Below are positions 1-8,892 of a stretch of 48,066 nt of DNA, piece by piece. This stretch comes from Candidatus Paceibacterota bacterium (GTDB taxonomy: Bacteria > Patescibacteriota > Minisyncoccia > Minisyncoccales > RBG-13-42-11). Position 1 is the stretch's first letter. The number at the start of each line of letters is the position of its first letter. Both the position numbers and the translations under genes were made by a program. The stretch is from assembly GCA_016782605.1 (NCBI GenBank), contig JADHYE010000002.1, forward strand, positions 1 to 48,066. Reading direction: 5' to 3'. A model generated the notes under the pieces. That model had not been told where the DNA came from. It searched no databases and worked only from the letters and a program-made list of their open reading frames with translations.

Positions 1-3000
1 TCTGTACAACCCAAAGCTCCATCCTCTGTGGTGAGATTCCATGCAACTGTGGTGTATGTTCCTGCTGTGTAAGCAGTACTGGTTGACCAACCTACATCAG
101 GTTCACAGGATAATGAGTAGCCATCAGATCCTTGAGAGTAAATCTTCAAGGTTAATGCTACGCTGTTGGTGTATTGAGCGTCGTTGTTAATAAAGATTGA
201 CTGTTCAACAGGAGCTGTTGTGTCCACTGTTACAGCTGCGCTAATCGTAGAAACCGTGCTTTCATTGCCAGCTCCGTCAATTGCAGTATAGGCATAGTAA
301 TAAGTGCCATCAGTCACAGTATCTGAATAATTGATCTCGCCAACCGTATTAATTCTGTTTGCGTCAATAGCAGCTACTGTATCAGTGGCAGTTCTGTAAA
401 TCGCGTAAGAAGTAGCTCCAGTGATTGCTGTCCAAGTAATTGTTACCTGGTCCTCTCCTGCAGTGTTGGCAAGAGTAGGAGCTGCGCTTGCATCCCAGGC
501 AGTGTTAACCCAGAAAGTTCTTTCTGTACTCCAGTCTCCGTTCCCAGTCAAATCAATACCTCTTACTCTCCAGTAGTATTGAGTGGCAGTAGTCAAAACA
601 GAATCAACTGTAAAGGTGGTTGCGGTACCTGTCGCCGTGTTCCCACCTCCTCCATGCAAGGCTGAAAAAGTGTTTGTAGCAGAAACCTGTACTTCATAAT
701 CTGTTTCATCACTTCCCAAGTTCACCCAAGTCAAGTCTGGAGTGGTGCTAGTAGTCACAAAACCATTTGCAGGAGAAACCAGAGTCGGAGCATTTGGTTT
801 TTCATTATATGGAACGACTGTTGCGCTTAATTGAGTAGCAGCGCTTGTTACGAAAGAATTGACTGATCCAGACGAGTCAGGCGAATAAATTGTAGCAAAT
901 ACTACCGGGTCTGACGGATCAGAAACTCTAAATTGAATATAAGTGGTAGCTGCAATTCCTGCAAAATAGTATTCGCCGCTTAAACCGTTACCAGCAACAT
1001 TCGCACCAGTTCTGGCACAATTGCCAGAAGGATTGGTGCAGGTGCCGATAACCCAAGTACAAGTGCTGGGATTAGCAGTAGCACAAGTATAAATATCAAC
1101 TTGAGCATCGGTTATAGGACTAGTTCCGCCGTCTTGGACTGTAACTTTAATGCCGGAAACCAAATTCACATCTAATGTAAGTAGAGGAGCGAATAACTGA
1201 TCATTCATTGTTCCTGCATCGCTTAACCAGTTCTTAGTTATATAGCCATCCTTTGTGTATTGGAAATCCCTTGTCGCTGCTAAATTTACATATGCCCTGT
1301 AATAACCATTTTGAACACCTGCTGCACCATCAGTATCATATGACTTTGTTGTTGACATCCAGGCAGCATCAGCATTGTCATAAATCTCAACCTTAACATT
1401 CTCTATCTTGGTCGTGCCTGAATCATAATCTTCACCCATTGAGCCTGTTAATTTACCATCAAGAGTTAGAGTATCTGAATCTCCAGCAACAGCTGCTGAA
1501 AAAACAGAATAAGAATAATAATTAAACCCTGTATCAACATCCTTTATCTGAAGCATATAATCTGTGCCAGCAGTCTTCTCAAAGTAAATAGTATAATCTG
1601 GATTAGAAACTGCTAAAGGCTCAACTGTTTCACTGCTAACTGAGGTACAAGTATCAAATGCTGAAAAACTGGGCAGGGTAATGCCTTCGCATACGACAAC
1701 TAAATTGCTACCACTATCATTAATATCAGCATGGGTATCACCTGATACTCTATTAACATCAAATGTGCTGGCTGATGGAATAGCAATTACTAAACTATCA
1801 GCAGCGCTGCCTTGGGTCCTGGTAAGTAGTTTGGTAGGTGTGTCATTGTAGGCATCAATGCTCCAAGACTGACCACCTACACCAGCAATATCATCATAAT
1901 ATATCTCATAGTCCACATTATCAGCAGCAGAGTTAGCACCAATCGCAGCCACTGTTGCTGCAGCATAAGGGGTGGCAGCATTGAGAACCTCCCTAATAGA
2001 GGCAACTCCTGTTGTTAGTTTACCTGACAGTTTATTGGTTACATCCAGAGTAACATCTTCTCCTGTCCAGTTAGCTATAGCCCCAGTCTTGTCTAATCTC
2101 CAAGAATTCTTATTAGCCACAGTTCCTAAATCAGTAAAGACAACATCAACAGTAGCTGGACCAGCTGAGGCATTGAAATAGACCCAATAAGTATCAGGCG
2201 TTCCTTCGGCCATCTCGCTTTTTGAATTTAGAACACTAGCTGGATTTCCATTGTTCCAATCTGCATAAACATTTATCTTATTGCTGGTGTTTACAGTATA
2301 AGCATCGTCGTGGATATTGCCAGAGAGCTTGGCTACATGATAGGTATCATCAGCTGTAAAGGTAAGGGTTTGGGTATAAAGAACCTGGGTGGCCCCAACC
2401 TCTGTCTGGACATCAGTATCACCAGTACCAGTCATATAAATCTTATATGCATTGCCGGCAATAGTAGCTGACATATTCCAGTCAGTAGAACCATCGTCAT
2501 CAAACTCAATTGTAGTAATGTCAGTAGCTAAATTACCTTGTAGCCTATCATCAATATTATAGGTGATATTGCTTCCACCTGCTCCATTATTGTTTATTTC
2601 AGTATTGACACAGGAAACATAATCAGTACCATCCACCCTGGAGTTAATCCTTAGGGTGATGTAATTAGGTGCTACGCTAACATCCTCAAAATAGACAATA
2701 TAGGTGCCGGCCTGAGGTCCATCAAGGGTTGTGTCACTACTAGCCTTTGTTGTTGAACAATCATAAGCATCTACTGTAGCAGTTTTATAAATCTCAATCT
2801 CGTCTTCGGGATCACCTGTTAAATCTGCATGCGTAGTACCGCTGATCTTATCAACCCAGAAAGCAGTAGCAGTACCAGTATTTTTTGTGCCTCTGGTTAA
2901 CAAGGCATTAGCAAAGCTGGCATCATACGCCTTATATGTAAAGTCAGCTCCTGATTCAGTGTTGTCTACATATATATCAAAAGCAGCAACAGTGTCGTCT

Positions 3001-6000
3001 CTGTAGGTATAGTTTGAGGTCTTGGAAATCTCAAATCCCAAGATATCAGCGTGAACAGTGGCAGCCACTTTATTCTTCGGCTCGTAGGTTCCTGTAGTTC
3101 CAGCTGTCTGGGTAAAATCATTTACATAAAAGAGAACCGCTGTTTCAGCTGCGTTATAAACCCTAAGGTCTATCACTCCTGCAGGCACCTCATAGAATTG
3201 AATATCAGTTGCGGAATAATCTCTTACTTCTGAAGACAGAACAGCGGCACCATCCTCCCATACCTGCAATCTACACGCATCTCCTGCTCCTACGCCGCAA
3301 ACGGTTCCTCCGCCAACATTAACCAGGTCTGCATAAATATTCCCCACTGCCCAATCAATTGCAGCTACATCCAAAGTGGTGTCAGCTGCATTAGTAACTG
3401 TTTTTGAACTTGCCAATTCAAGTGTGAGCAAATTAGCGGTTGATGAAAAAGTTACATCGTGAGCACCGCCTTGGCTCGGAACATATAACTTATAAACATT
3501 AGCAGCAAAGGCGAGTGTGAACGGATCAGTGCCAGCAGTGTAAGCATCGTTATCGTTAACATCTAAAAATACACCGCCTGCTGTTGATATTCCAGTTGGC
3601 ACGGTACCCGTCACTAAAGTATCATAATTAACATTTTCTGTTCTGTCAGCTCCAATAGCGCCGGTAGTCGCCTCACAAGATATGTAAGAGCCATCAGTAA
3701 TCTTCATATAAAAATCATTAACAGCTGTGCCAGCAGCGTCGTCGTATTTGGTAACAGCATACCCAACATAAACGTCGCTACCCGGAGTTATGTCAACTGA
3801 TTTGATGTTGGTATCAGTAGTACAATCATTAGCTTCGTAAAGATGGAGTGTTTTGGCATTCAAATCAGTGTGAACATTACCATAGAATTTTCCGATATCA
3901 AGAATCTGATCAGCGTCAACTGCGATAGGATAAGTATAGGTAAAGATTGTTGCAGGAGAAACATCTATGAAAGTCAATACTGGGGTTTCGCCATTAACCA
4001 CATAAGTATAATAGACACTGCTTCCTGCTGCACCGGAGATAAAGCTGGTAGAAGTAACTGGAGTCGCAGTTATAGAAGCAACCTCATCAGGAATATTACC
4101 TGATATCTTTCTGAAGGTTCTGTCAGCTGCAGCCAAAGCTAATCGTTCCAAAATCTTGGTTGCAAAAGTGTCGTCAGTATAAATATTGTAGGCATAGCTA
4201 TCAGAAGCTGTCTTTTCTGCCAAATCAACATATATGGTTCTGGCGCTAGCGCCTACTAAGGTTTTATCACGATAAGTAAATGAGTCGCCTATCATTTCTG
4301 CTCCTCGATTATTGTCTGGAATAGTCAGGACGACTTTCGTGTTCGGCTCAAAAGTATAAGGGGTTGCAGCTGCTACGGTTTTGTTGTAGACATAGAATAT
4401 TTTACTATTATCCTCTTCTAATTGAACCTCTATGTTTGCAGCTAAACCAGCCGGTACTTCAAAATATTGGTTATAAGGAGCTCCTTGCATATTTACTGTT
4501 TCTGAAGAAAGATCTGTTGTGCCGTCAGCTGCGTCATAAACTACCAAAGTGGAAGTGCCAGGCGTTCCTCCTATTTTTAAATCAGCACTAACATTGCCTG
4601 TCGTTCCGGTAACCTTTGCCACATTAATTATCTGGCTTGTGCTCAAATCTTTTGTACGGATTAACAAAATATCTCCGCATGTCTGGTCTGTACCATCAAA
4701 AATCACATAATCTGATGTATTAGTGGAAACAGTATAAAGAACATAATTGTTAGAACTAAAGTCAGTGGTATAGGCATCACCAGCATCATTTACCGGATCA
4801 TAGTCAGACCCTTTGTCAGGATCAATGACCACCGCAGCAACGCCAGTTACCCGCTGACCAGAAACCTTGGTTGCCGGGTCGTGGTTAGCTTTGGCCTGAT
4901 TGGTCAGGGTAAAGTGGTTACCACAGGTGTTATAGGTATTGTCATCAATGAGTTTTAAATAATAGTTAGCACCAACCTCTTCAAAATAAATCTCATAAGT
5001 GCCATCGCCCGCGCCTGGTCGCACTGTGGCAGAACTTTCTTTAGTAGTACAAACAGTGTCACTATAAACTTCAACAGCATCAGTAGTTCCGTTTCGCAGA
5101 TCGCTATGAGCTGTACCAGTAACTTTACCCACATCTATAGCTGCTGTAGCTGTCAAATTAACAGCTGTTTCTCGATAGACCTCATTACCACTCTTTTTAA
5201 ATATAACTATTTCAGTAGCCGAACAAGCAGGCATATAAATATCGTACATATAGGTATCATGCAGAGCAACTGTTTTGAATATTGCATCATCGTTAGGCGC
5301 GCCTAAACCAGCAACATTACAACTTGTCTGGATGTCATCAATATCACTTGGCACACCGCCTAGAGCATCATTTAAATCAACTAAAACATCATAAGCACCA
5401 GCCCCGGTGAAAAGCGCTTCGTCAATACTAAGCCAATGAGTGGTTCCATTGGCAGCTGTTTCAATCTGGACATGAATATCATTAGTTACTTTGGCGCCAT
5501 CGTAATAAATAATGAAATCGTCGTCTAGGGCATCGCCGTCAGGATTTCCGTTCTTTATTTCAAATCCCATTCCAGCCGAAGTGTCATCAGTTAAAGTTTC
5601 AGCCGTACCTGCATCATCATAAATCGTAAACTCGGCAGCAGCCAAATCTGCTGCGGCAATCGCATCGCCGGTAACCTTCGTATCGGGGTTATAAGCAATC
5701 ACGATTCCGTAATTATCGCTAGCAGAAGTAACGTCAATCACATACCCTGTTTTCTTGGTGGTAACGGCATCGGTATAAGTACAATTATCACCAGTGCTGT
5801 CAAACACTGCGGTAATGGTGCTTGGAGGTGCATTTCCTACACTATCATTAGCCTGTTCAAAGGCATAGTATTGAGCATATTGATTAGTTGCTGCATTCAT
5901 TTGTTTAGCAGTATTGTTGTATTGAGTTCCCCCAGCCTCAGTACAAATTGCTATGTAATAGTTATCTAAATCAGCGTGCGCAGAACTATCGCCATTGGAA

Positions 6001-6458
6001 ATCTTACCCAAAGAAATATTTCTGGTCTGGCTGATAGCAAAATCCGCAACATTATAAATATCAATTACATTATTGGAATTGTCGCAGAAATAGACATAAA
6101 GGACAGCTCCGGTAGTAGAAGCCTCTGTGACTGTAATAGAATAATCTGTGTCAGTGCTAATATAGGTTGTATCTAAGTTTCCGCTAATAGTACCCCATAA
6201 TGCGCTGCCATAAAAAACTTCACCGCCATCTGCTATGCCATCGCAACCGCTATCCTGGGTAGCATTATAGGAATAGATATTAACCCCATCGCTAAAGGTA
6301 TTTGGCAGGTTACCTTGAAGAGTAGAGTCTGCTGCCTGTGCGTTAATAACGCCGACAAAAAAAGCTAACGCTAAAATCGTCAGCCCTAAACCTAAAGAAA
6401 ATATTTTTTTGCTTATCATAGTTTTTTTGTTTTTTGTTTGATTAATTGTGTTATTCAT
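1..6458 (-). CDS. Giant secreted modular surface protein (3' end outside window)
   Basis: The minus-strand frame is open from an ATG at 6458 to the window edge, giving at least 2150 residues; the stop lies outside. A second in-frame ATG at 6419 directly precedes a signal peptide (MISKKIFSLGLG..., hydrophobic core, ending near AQA). Most of the protein is a tandem array of about 18 divergent modules of roughly 80-105 residues. Each opens with a motif like K-[IV]-[ST]-G-x-x-H-A-D-L (clear copies near 5969, 5098, 3861, 3043, 2821 and 1726), followed by a short beta-rich stretch, often with a Cys-Thr-Thr motif, and a Y-x-[IV]-Y-F-E strand. The tail has two fibronectin-III-like domains (about residues 1880-1980 and 1982-2075) and a further Ig-like start. 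No catalytic motif was seen. By inference it is a surface adhesin or coat protein. The upstream gap 6459-6597 holds only an AT-rich leader with a possible TATAAT at 6550-6555. No Shine-Dalgarno is visible. Confidence 0.9.
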   Translation of the reverse strand, partial: MNNTINQTKNKKTMISKKIFSLGLGLTILALAFFVGVINAQAADSTLQGNLPNTFSDGVNIYSYNATQDSGCDGIADGGEVFYGSALWGTISGNLDTTYISTDTDYSITVTEASTTGAVLYVYFCDNSNNVIDIYNVADFAISQTRNISLGKISNGDSSAHADLDNYYIAICTEAGGTQYNNTAKQMNAATNQYAQYYAFEQANDSVGNAPPSTITAVFDSTGDNCTYTDAVTTKKTGYVIDVTSASDNYGIVIAYNPDTKVTGDAIAAADLAAAEFTIYDDAGTAETLTDDTSAGMGFEIKNGNPDGDALDDDFIIYYDGAKVTNDIHVQIETAANGTTHWLSIDEALFTGAGAYDVLVDLNDALGGVPSDIDDIQTSCNVAGLGAPNDDAIFKTVALHDTYMYDIYMPACSATEIVIFKKSGNEVYRETAVNLTATAAIDVGKVTGTAHSDLRNGTTDAVEVYSDTVCTTKESSATVRPGAGDGTYEIYFEEVGANYYLKLIDDNTYNTCGNHFTLTNQAKANHDPATKVSGQRVTGVAAVVIDPDKGSDYDPVNDAGDAYTTDFSSNNYVLYTVSTNTSDYVIFDGTDQTCGDILLIRTKDLSTSQIINVAKVTGTTGNVSADLKIGGTPGTSTLVVYDAADGTTDLSSETVNMQGAPYNQYFEVPAGLAANIEVQLEEDNSKIFYVYNKTVAAATPYTFEPNTKVVLTIPDNNRGAEMIGDSFTYRDKTLVGASARTIYVDLAEKTASDSYAYNIYTDDTFATKILERLALAAADRTFRKISGNIPDEVASITATPVTSTSFISGAAGSSVYYTYVVNGETPVLTFIDVSPATIFTYTYPIAVDADQILDIGKFYGNVHTDLNAKTLHLYEANDCTTDTNIKSVDITPGSDVYVGYAVTKYDDAAGTAVNDFYMKITDGSYISCEATTGAIGADRTENVNYDTLVTGTVPTGISTAGGVFLDVNDNDAYTAGTDPFTLAFAANVYKLYVPSQGGAHDVTFSSTANLLTLELASSKTVTNAADTTLDVAAIDWAVGNIYADLVNVGGGTVCGVGAGDACRLQVWEDGAAVLSSEVRDYSATDIQFYEVPAGVIDLRVYNAAETAVLFYVNDFTQTAGTTGTYEPKNKVAATVHADILGFEISKTSNYTYRDDTVAAFDIYVDNTESGADFTYKAYDASFANALLTRGTKNTGTATAFWVDKISGTTHADLTGDPEDEIEIYKTATVDAYDCSTTKASSDTTLDGPQAGTYIVYFEDVSVAPNYITLRINSRVDGTDYVSCVNTEINNNGAGGSNITYNIDDRLQGNLATDITTIEFDDDGSTDWNMSATIAGNAYKIYMTGTGDTDVQTEVGATQVLYTQTLTFTADDTYHVAKLSGNIHDDAYTVNTSNKINVYADWNNGNPASVLNSKSEMAEGTPDTYWVYFNASAGPATVDVVFTDLGTVANKNSWRLDKTGAIANWTGEDVTLDVTNKLSGKLTTGVASIREVLNAATPYAAATVAAIGANSAADNVDYEIYYDDIAGVGGQSWSIDAYNDTPTKLLTRTQGSAADSLVIAIPSASTFDVNRVSGDTHADINDSGSNLVVVCEGITLPSFSAFDTCTSVSSETVEPLAVSNPDYTIYFEKTAGTDYMLQIKDVDTGFNYYSYSVFSAAVAGDSDTLTLDGKLTGSMGEDYDSGTTKIENVKVEIYDNADAAWMSTTKSYDTDGAAGVQNGYYRAYVNLAATRDFQYTKDGYITKNWLSDAGTMNDQLFAPLLTLDVNLVSGIKVTVQDGGTSPITDAQVDIYTCATANPSTCTWVIGTCTNPSGNCARTGANVAGNGLSGEYYFAGIAATTYIQFRVSDPSDPVVFATIYSPDSSGSVNSFVTSAATQLSATVVPYNEKPNAPTLVSPANGFVTTSTTPDLTWVNLGSDETDYEVQVSATNTFSALHGGGGNTATGTATTFTVDSVLTTATQYYWRVRGIDLTGNGDWSTERTFWVNTAWDASAAPTLANTAGEDQVTITWTAITGATSYAIYRTATDTVAAIDANRINTVGEINYSDTVTDGTYYYAYTAIDGAGNESTVSTISAAVTVDTTAPVEQSIFINNDAQYTNSVALTLKIYSQGSDGYSLSCEPDVGWSTSTAYTAGTYTTVAWNLTTEDGALGCT

Positions 6459-6597
6459 GTTTTTTTTGTTTTTACCGCGAAGATTGATTTTTACTTGAAA
6501 TCGACCTGCAAGCAAAAATAATTCTGCGGCTTTAAAAGTTAATTAATTTATTATATATATGTATTCGACAATTTATAATTTATTACTTTTTATTATT

Positions 6598-6726
6598 TTA
6601 TTTGATTCCTAATTTAATTTCAAGTCTTTTCAATCTTCTATTTAGTTCAACCAATTTTTCTTTTAACTGTTTATCATAATATTTGGCCTTTGGAACTAAA
6701 TTTTCTAAAGTAATTTTCTTGGGTAT
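6598..6726 (-). pseudogene. Relic of a small coiled-coil protein gene
   Basis: A 42-codon stretch without a usable ATG is bounded upstream by a stop at 6727-6729. It reads like the two ends of small CPR coiled-coil proteins: it begins near KITLENLVPKAKYYDK and ends KRLEIKLGIK before TAA. Its last residues resemble the end of the neighbouring 98-residue protein (ADKLGIKLEY), so it may be a degraded paralogue. An extended -10 box lies just upstream, consistent with a former gene. It could instead be a short non-ATG ORF. Confidence 0.4.
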
Positions 6727-6736
6727 TTATTTGTTT

Positions 6737-6745
6737 ATTATAGCA
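6737..6745 (-). promoter_or_regulatory. Extended -10 promoter element (TGCTATAAT)
   Basis: The minus strand reads TGCTATAAT here, a perfect extended -10, placed before the relic at 6598-6726 and just after the end of the 98-residue gene. No good -35 is visible. The same TGCTAYAAT form occurs at 7113-7121 and 11116-11124. Confidence 0.45.
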
Positions 6746-6754
6746 CAAGAACAA

Positions 6755-7051
6755 TTAGTATTCTAATTTTATTCCCAGTTTATCGGCAATCTGGTGAAGC
6801 CATTGTTCGTGCCGGTCAACCTTATGAGCTAGCATTACCATTTCTTGAGCAAAAGCGTCCACTTTCTTAGCATAAGCGTCAATGGCGCTCAGCAAATTAT
6901 TAACATCTGATTTATCGGCTTTATTTTCATTCAACTCTTGTAATTTCTCCTCTATATTAACAAGTCTCCCGTCTATAATAACAAATTTCTTATCTATGCC
7001 AATAAATTTACCGTCCAAATATTGAATTAATTCAGAAAAATCTTGCTTCAT
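6755..7051 (-). CDS. Small coiled-coil protein, unknown function
   Basis: The product is 98 residues with no signal peptide or membrane segment. Charged heptad-like sequence runs almost end to end (FIGIDKKFVIIDGRLVNIEE, then KVDAFAQEMVMLAHKVDRHE), so a long coiled coil or trimeric stalk is likely. The ATG at 7051 has no Shine-Dalgarno; two TATAAT boxes (7054-7059 and 7064-7069) lie directly upstream. Small proteins of this style are common in CPR genomes but no function can be assigned from sequence. A degraded relative sits immediately downstream. Confidence 0.7.
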   Translation of the reverse strand: MKQDFSELIQYLDGKFIGIDKKFVIIDGRLVNIEEKLQELNENKADKSDVNNLLSAIDAYAKKVDAFAQEMVMLAHKVDRHEQWLHQIADKLGIKLEY

Positions 7052-7063
7052 AGATTATAACAA

Positions 7064-7097
7064 ATTATACCACAGGTGAATATAACTTACCCTGTGG
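7064..7097 (-). promoter_or_regulatory. -10 box abutting a 7-bp palindrome (possible operator)
   Basis: A perfect inverted repeat, CCACAGG at 7070-7076 and CCTGTGG at 7091-7097, touches TATAAT (minus strand, 7064-7069), 12 bases upstream of the ATG at 7051. It would cover the spacer and -35 region of that promoter, so a repressor site is plausible. If transcription instead starts at the upstream box at 7113-7121, the repeat would form a leader hairpin. Confidence 0.4.
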
Positions 7098-7112
7098 AAA
7101 ACTCATTCATTT

Positions 7113-7137
7113 ATTGTAGCACAAAAATTATTGTCAA
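7113..7137 (-). promoter_or_regulatory. Possible upstream promoter of the 98-residue gene
   Basis: The minus strand carries TGCTACAAT (7113-7121), an extended -10, with TTGACA at 7132-7137. The 13-base gap between hexamers is too short for a classical pair, so the extended -10 would have to act largely alone. It would give a leader of about 55 nt containing the 7070-7097 hairpin. Confidence 0.3.
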
Positions 7138-7151
7138 GCTAAGTTTGGAAT

Positions 7152-8855
7152 TCACAATTCGCTGTTTACCGCTATCCTGGTCAAAGGGCCAAAATAGCCT
7201 GTCTGGATTATTCCTTTCTTTGCCTGGTATTTTTGAACAGCAGAAAAAGTTAAAGAAAAGAAATTGCCAGTAACTAACCCTTCAGGATAAATACTGCTTC
7301 CCTGCGATTTTAAAAACTCCTGCAAACAAGAAACTTCCTGATTGCTTCTCATCCCGAAGTAAAGGTTGTTTCCAAAACTCTGGCATGAAGAAAAGTTCGT
7401 TTGTTCTTTACCTTGCGAAGCTAAAAAAGCGTTAATGGCTGCTTGCACTCTGGCAATCTCAGCTTGCAAGTAAGATATCTGGTCAAGAAGGCTTTGGATC
7501 AAAACATCATTATCAGCTGCCGCTTCTTTTGTCTTTATTTCCAGAGAAAAAGGATAAGAAGGTCCGCTAATCGTAAAATCAGTTTCTTTCTCCTGGACAG
7601 AAGGCACTATGGTCAAAGAAAAGTATTTTGAGCTGAAATCGGAAATGAATATCTCCTCTTTTCCATCCTTATCCAATTCCAAAGATTCAACAAAGCATTT
7701 ATTGTCAAAATCGCAGACAACATAAGGAGCCTTAAAGTTGACTCCTTCGCCGGCGTTAAACTTTAAAGCGAGGCTTCCCTTTCCTCCGAATATCTTCTGC
7801 CACTTGGCTGACCAGTCCTTAATCTGGTTGTAAGTGATTAAAGTGCTTTCTGCAGATGTTGGAATGAAATTGGTTTCTGGAGTAATCCTAAGATTCTTCA
7901 GATTGCTGTTTTTATAGCAGTAGCTGCTTCCCAAAGAGCAATCATTAACCAAAACAGCTACTGACCAGTCGCTGAAAATCTGCGAAAAATCAGTTTGAAA
8001 GCCGTTTTTCTGCAAAGCGTAATTTACGGACTCAATGCCAATTTTCGAAGAAAAAATGGAGTCCTGCAATATTTTTATTCCGTAATGGTCAATTAAATAC
8101 TGAACAAAAACGTTCAAAACGCCGTAGCTCTCAATTTCTCCTTTCCATTCAGTCAAGGAAACAGAGGGGTTGTCTAGAAAAGATTTCACTCTTTTTTGAA
8201 GATTGGATCCTTCGTAAATGTCATCGTACCCCAAAAGAGTGGGAGCGTATTCAGCCCTGGCTTCGTTGAGCCAGACATCGTCCGTAACGTTCCTCAATCT
8301 GTCTTTCTGGTTAAAGGTAATTAAATGAACGAATTCATGTGCTAAAAAACTTTTAACAAAGGAAGTAGTGATATATTGAGTATTAAGATAAACCATCTCT
8401 CTTTCGTTTGAGCTGTATATCTGAGGCTTGTAGTATTCGTCATGGTTGCGGAAATATCCTCCGGCTCCCCTTTCCATTTCATGAATCAAAACAGTGATTC
8501 TGCTGTCATTGTCGATTCCAGGATTCCATTCAGAACTAAAAGCAGAAGTTAAAGTAGGATAGATTTTATTTTTAAATTCTTCTCCCAAATTGTATAAAGA
8601 AACTCTAATGTCATTCTGATCCGCCGAAGAACGGCTTTCCCACCAGGGCTCTTCAATGTAAAAATAAAGATTGTCGGAAGTGCGGATTAAAATCGCCTCA
8701 ACGCTTCTTCTGGCATATAAATCATACGAGCTTTCAATGTAAAAAGATTGTGCTTCTGTTTGGGCGTTTACTCCAATAACAAAAACATTTCCTAAAATTA
8801 AGAACGAAAGAAAGAAAAATAAAAACTTTGTCTTGCAAATCCTTTTCATTATCAC
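7152..8855 (-). CDS. Secreted zinc metalloprotease with peptidoglycan-binding domain
   Basis: The protein has 567 residues (GTG at 8855; the ATG two codons later, at 8849, is equally plausible). An N-terminal signal peptide is rich in Phe/Leu and ends near VNAQ. The zinc motif HEFVH is at residues 173-177, and WLNEARAEY (195-203) supplies a likely third ligand, Glu198 or Glu202, as in gluzincin peptidases with an M30-like arrangement. A predicted coiled coil (about 455-485) links to a C-terminal peptidoglycan_binding_1-like domain (about 495-565, ending in YFGPLTRIAVN). The enzyme is probably secreted and held on the wall; its substrate is unknown. A TATATT-rich stretch directly upstream may be its promoter. 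The gap to the next upstream gene is 37 bases. Confidence 0.8.
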   Translation of the reverse strand: MIMKRICKTKFLFFFLSFLILGNVFVIGVNAQTEAQSFYIESSYDLYARRSVEAILIRTSDNLYFYIEEPWWESRSSADQNDIRVSLYNLGEEFKNKIYPTLTSAFSSEWNPGIDNDSRITVLIHEMERGAGGYFRNHDEYYKPQIYSSNEREMVYLNTQYITTSFVKSFLAHEFVHLITFNQKDRLRNVTDDVWLNEARAEYAPTLLGYDDIYEGSNLQKRVKSFLDNPSVSLTEWKGEIESYGVLNVFVQYLIDHYGIKILQDSIFSSKIGIESVNYALQKNGFQTDFSQIFSDWSVAVLVNDCSLGSSYCYKNSNLKNLRITPETNFIPTSAESTLITYNQIKDWSAKWQKIFGGKGSLALKFNAGEGVNFKAPYVVCDFDNKCFVESLELDKDGKEEIFISDFSSKYFSLTIVPSVQEKETDFTISGPSYPFSLEIKTKEAAADNDVLIQSLLDQISYLQAEIARVQAAINAFLASQGKEQTNFSSCQSFGNNLYFGMRSNQEVSCLQEFLKSQGSSIYPEGLVTGNFFSLTFSAVQKYQAKKGIIQTGYFGPLTRIAVNSEL

Positions 8856-8892
8856 AATATATATATTATCAAATTACAGAATTTTGAAAACA

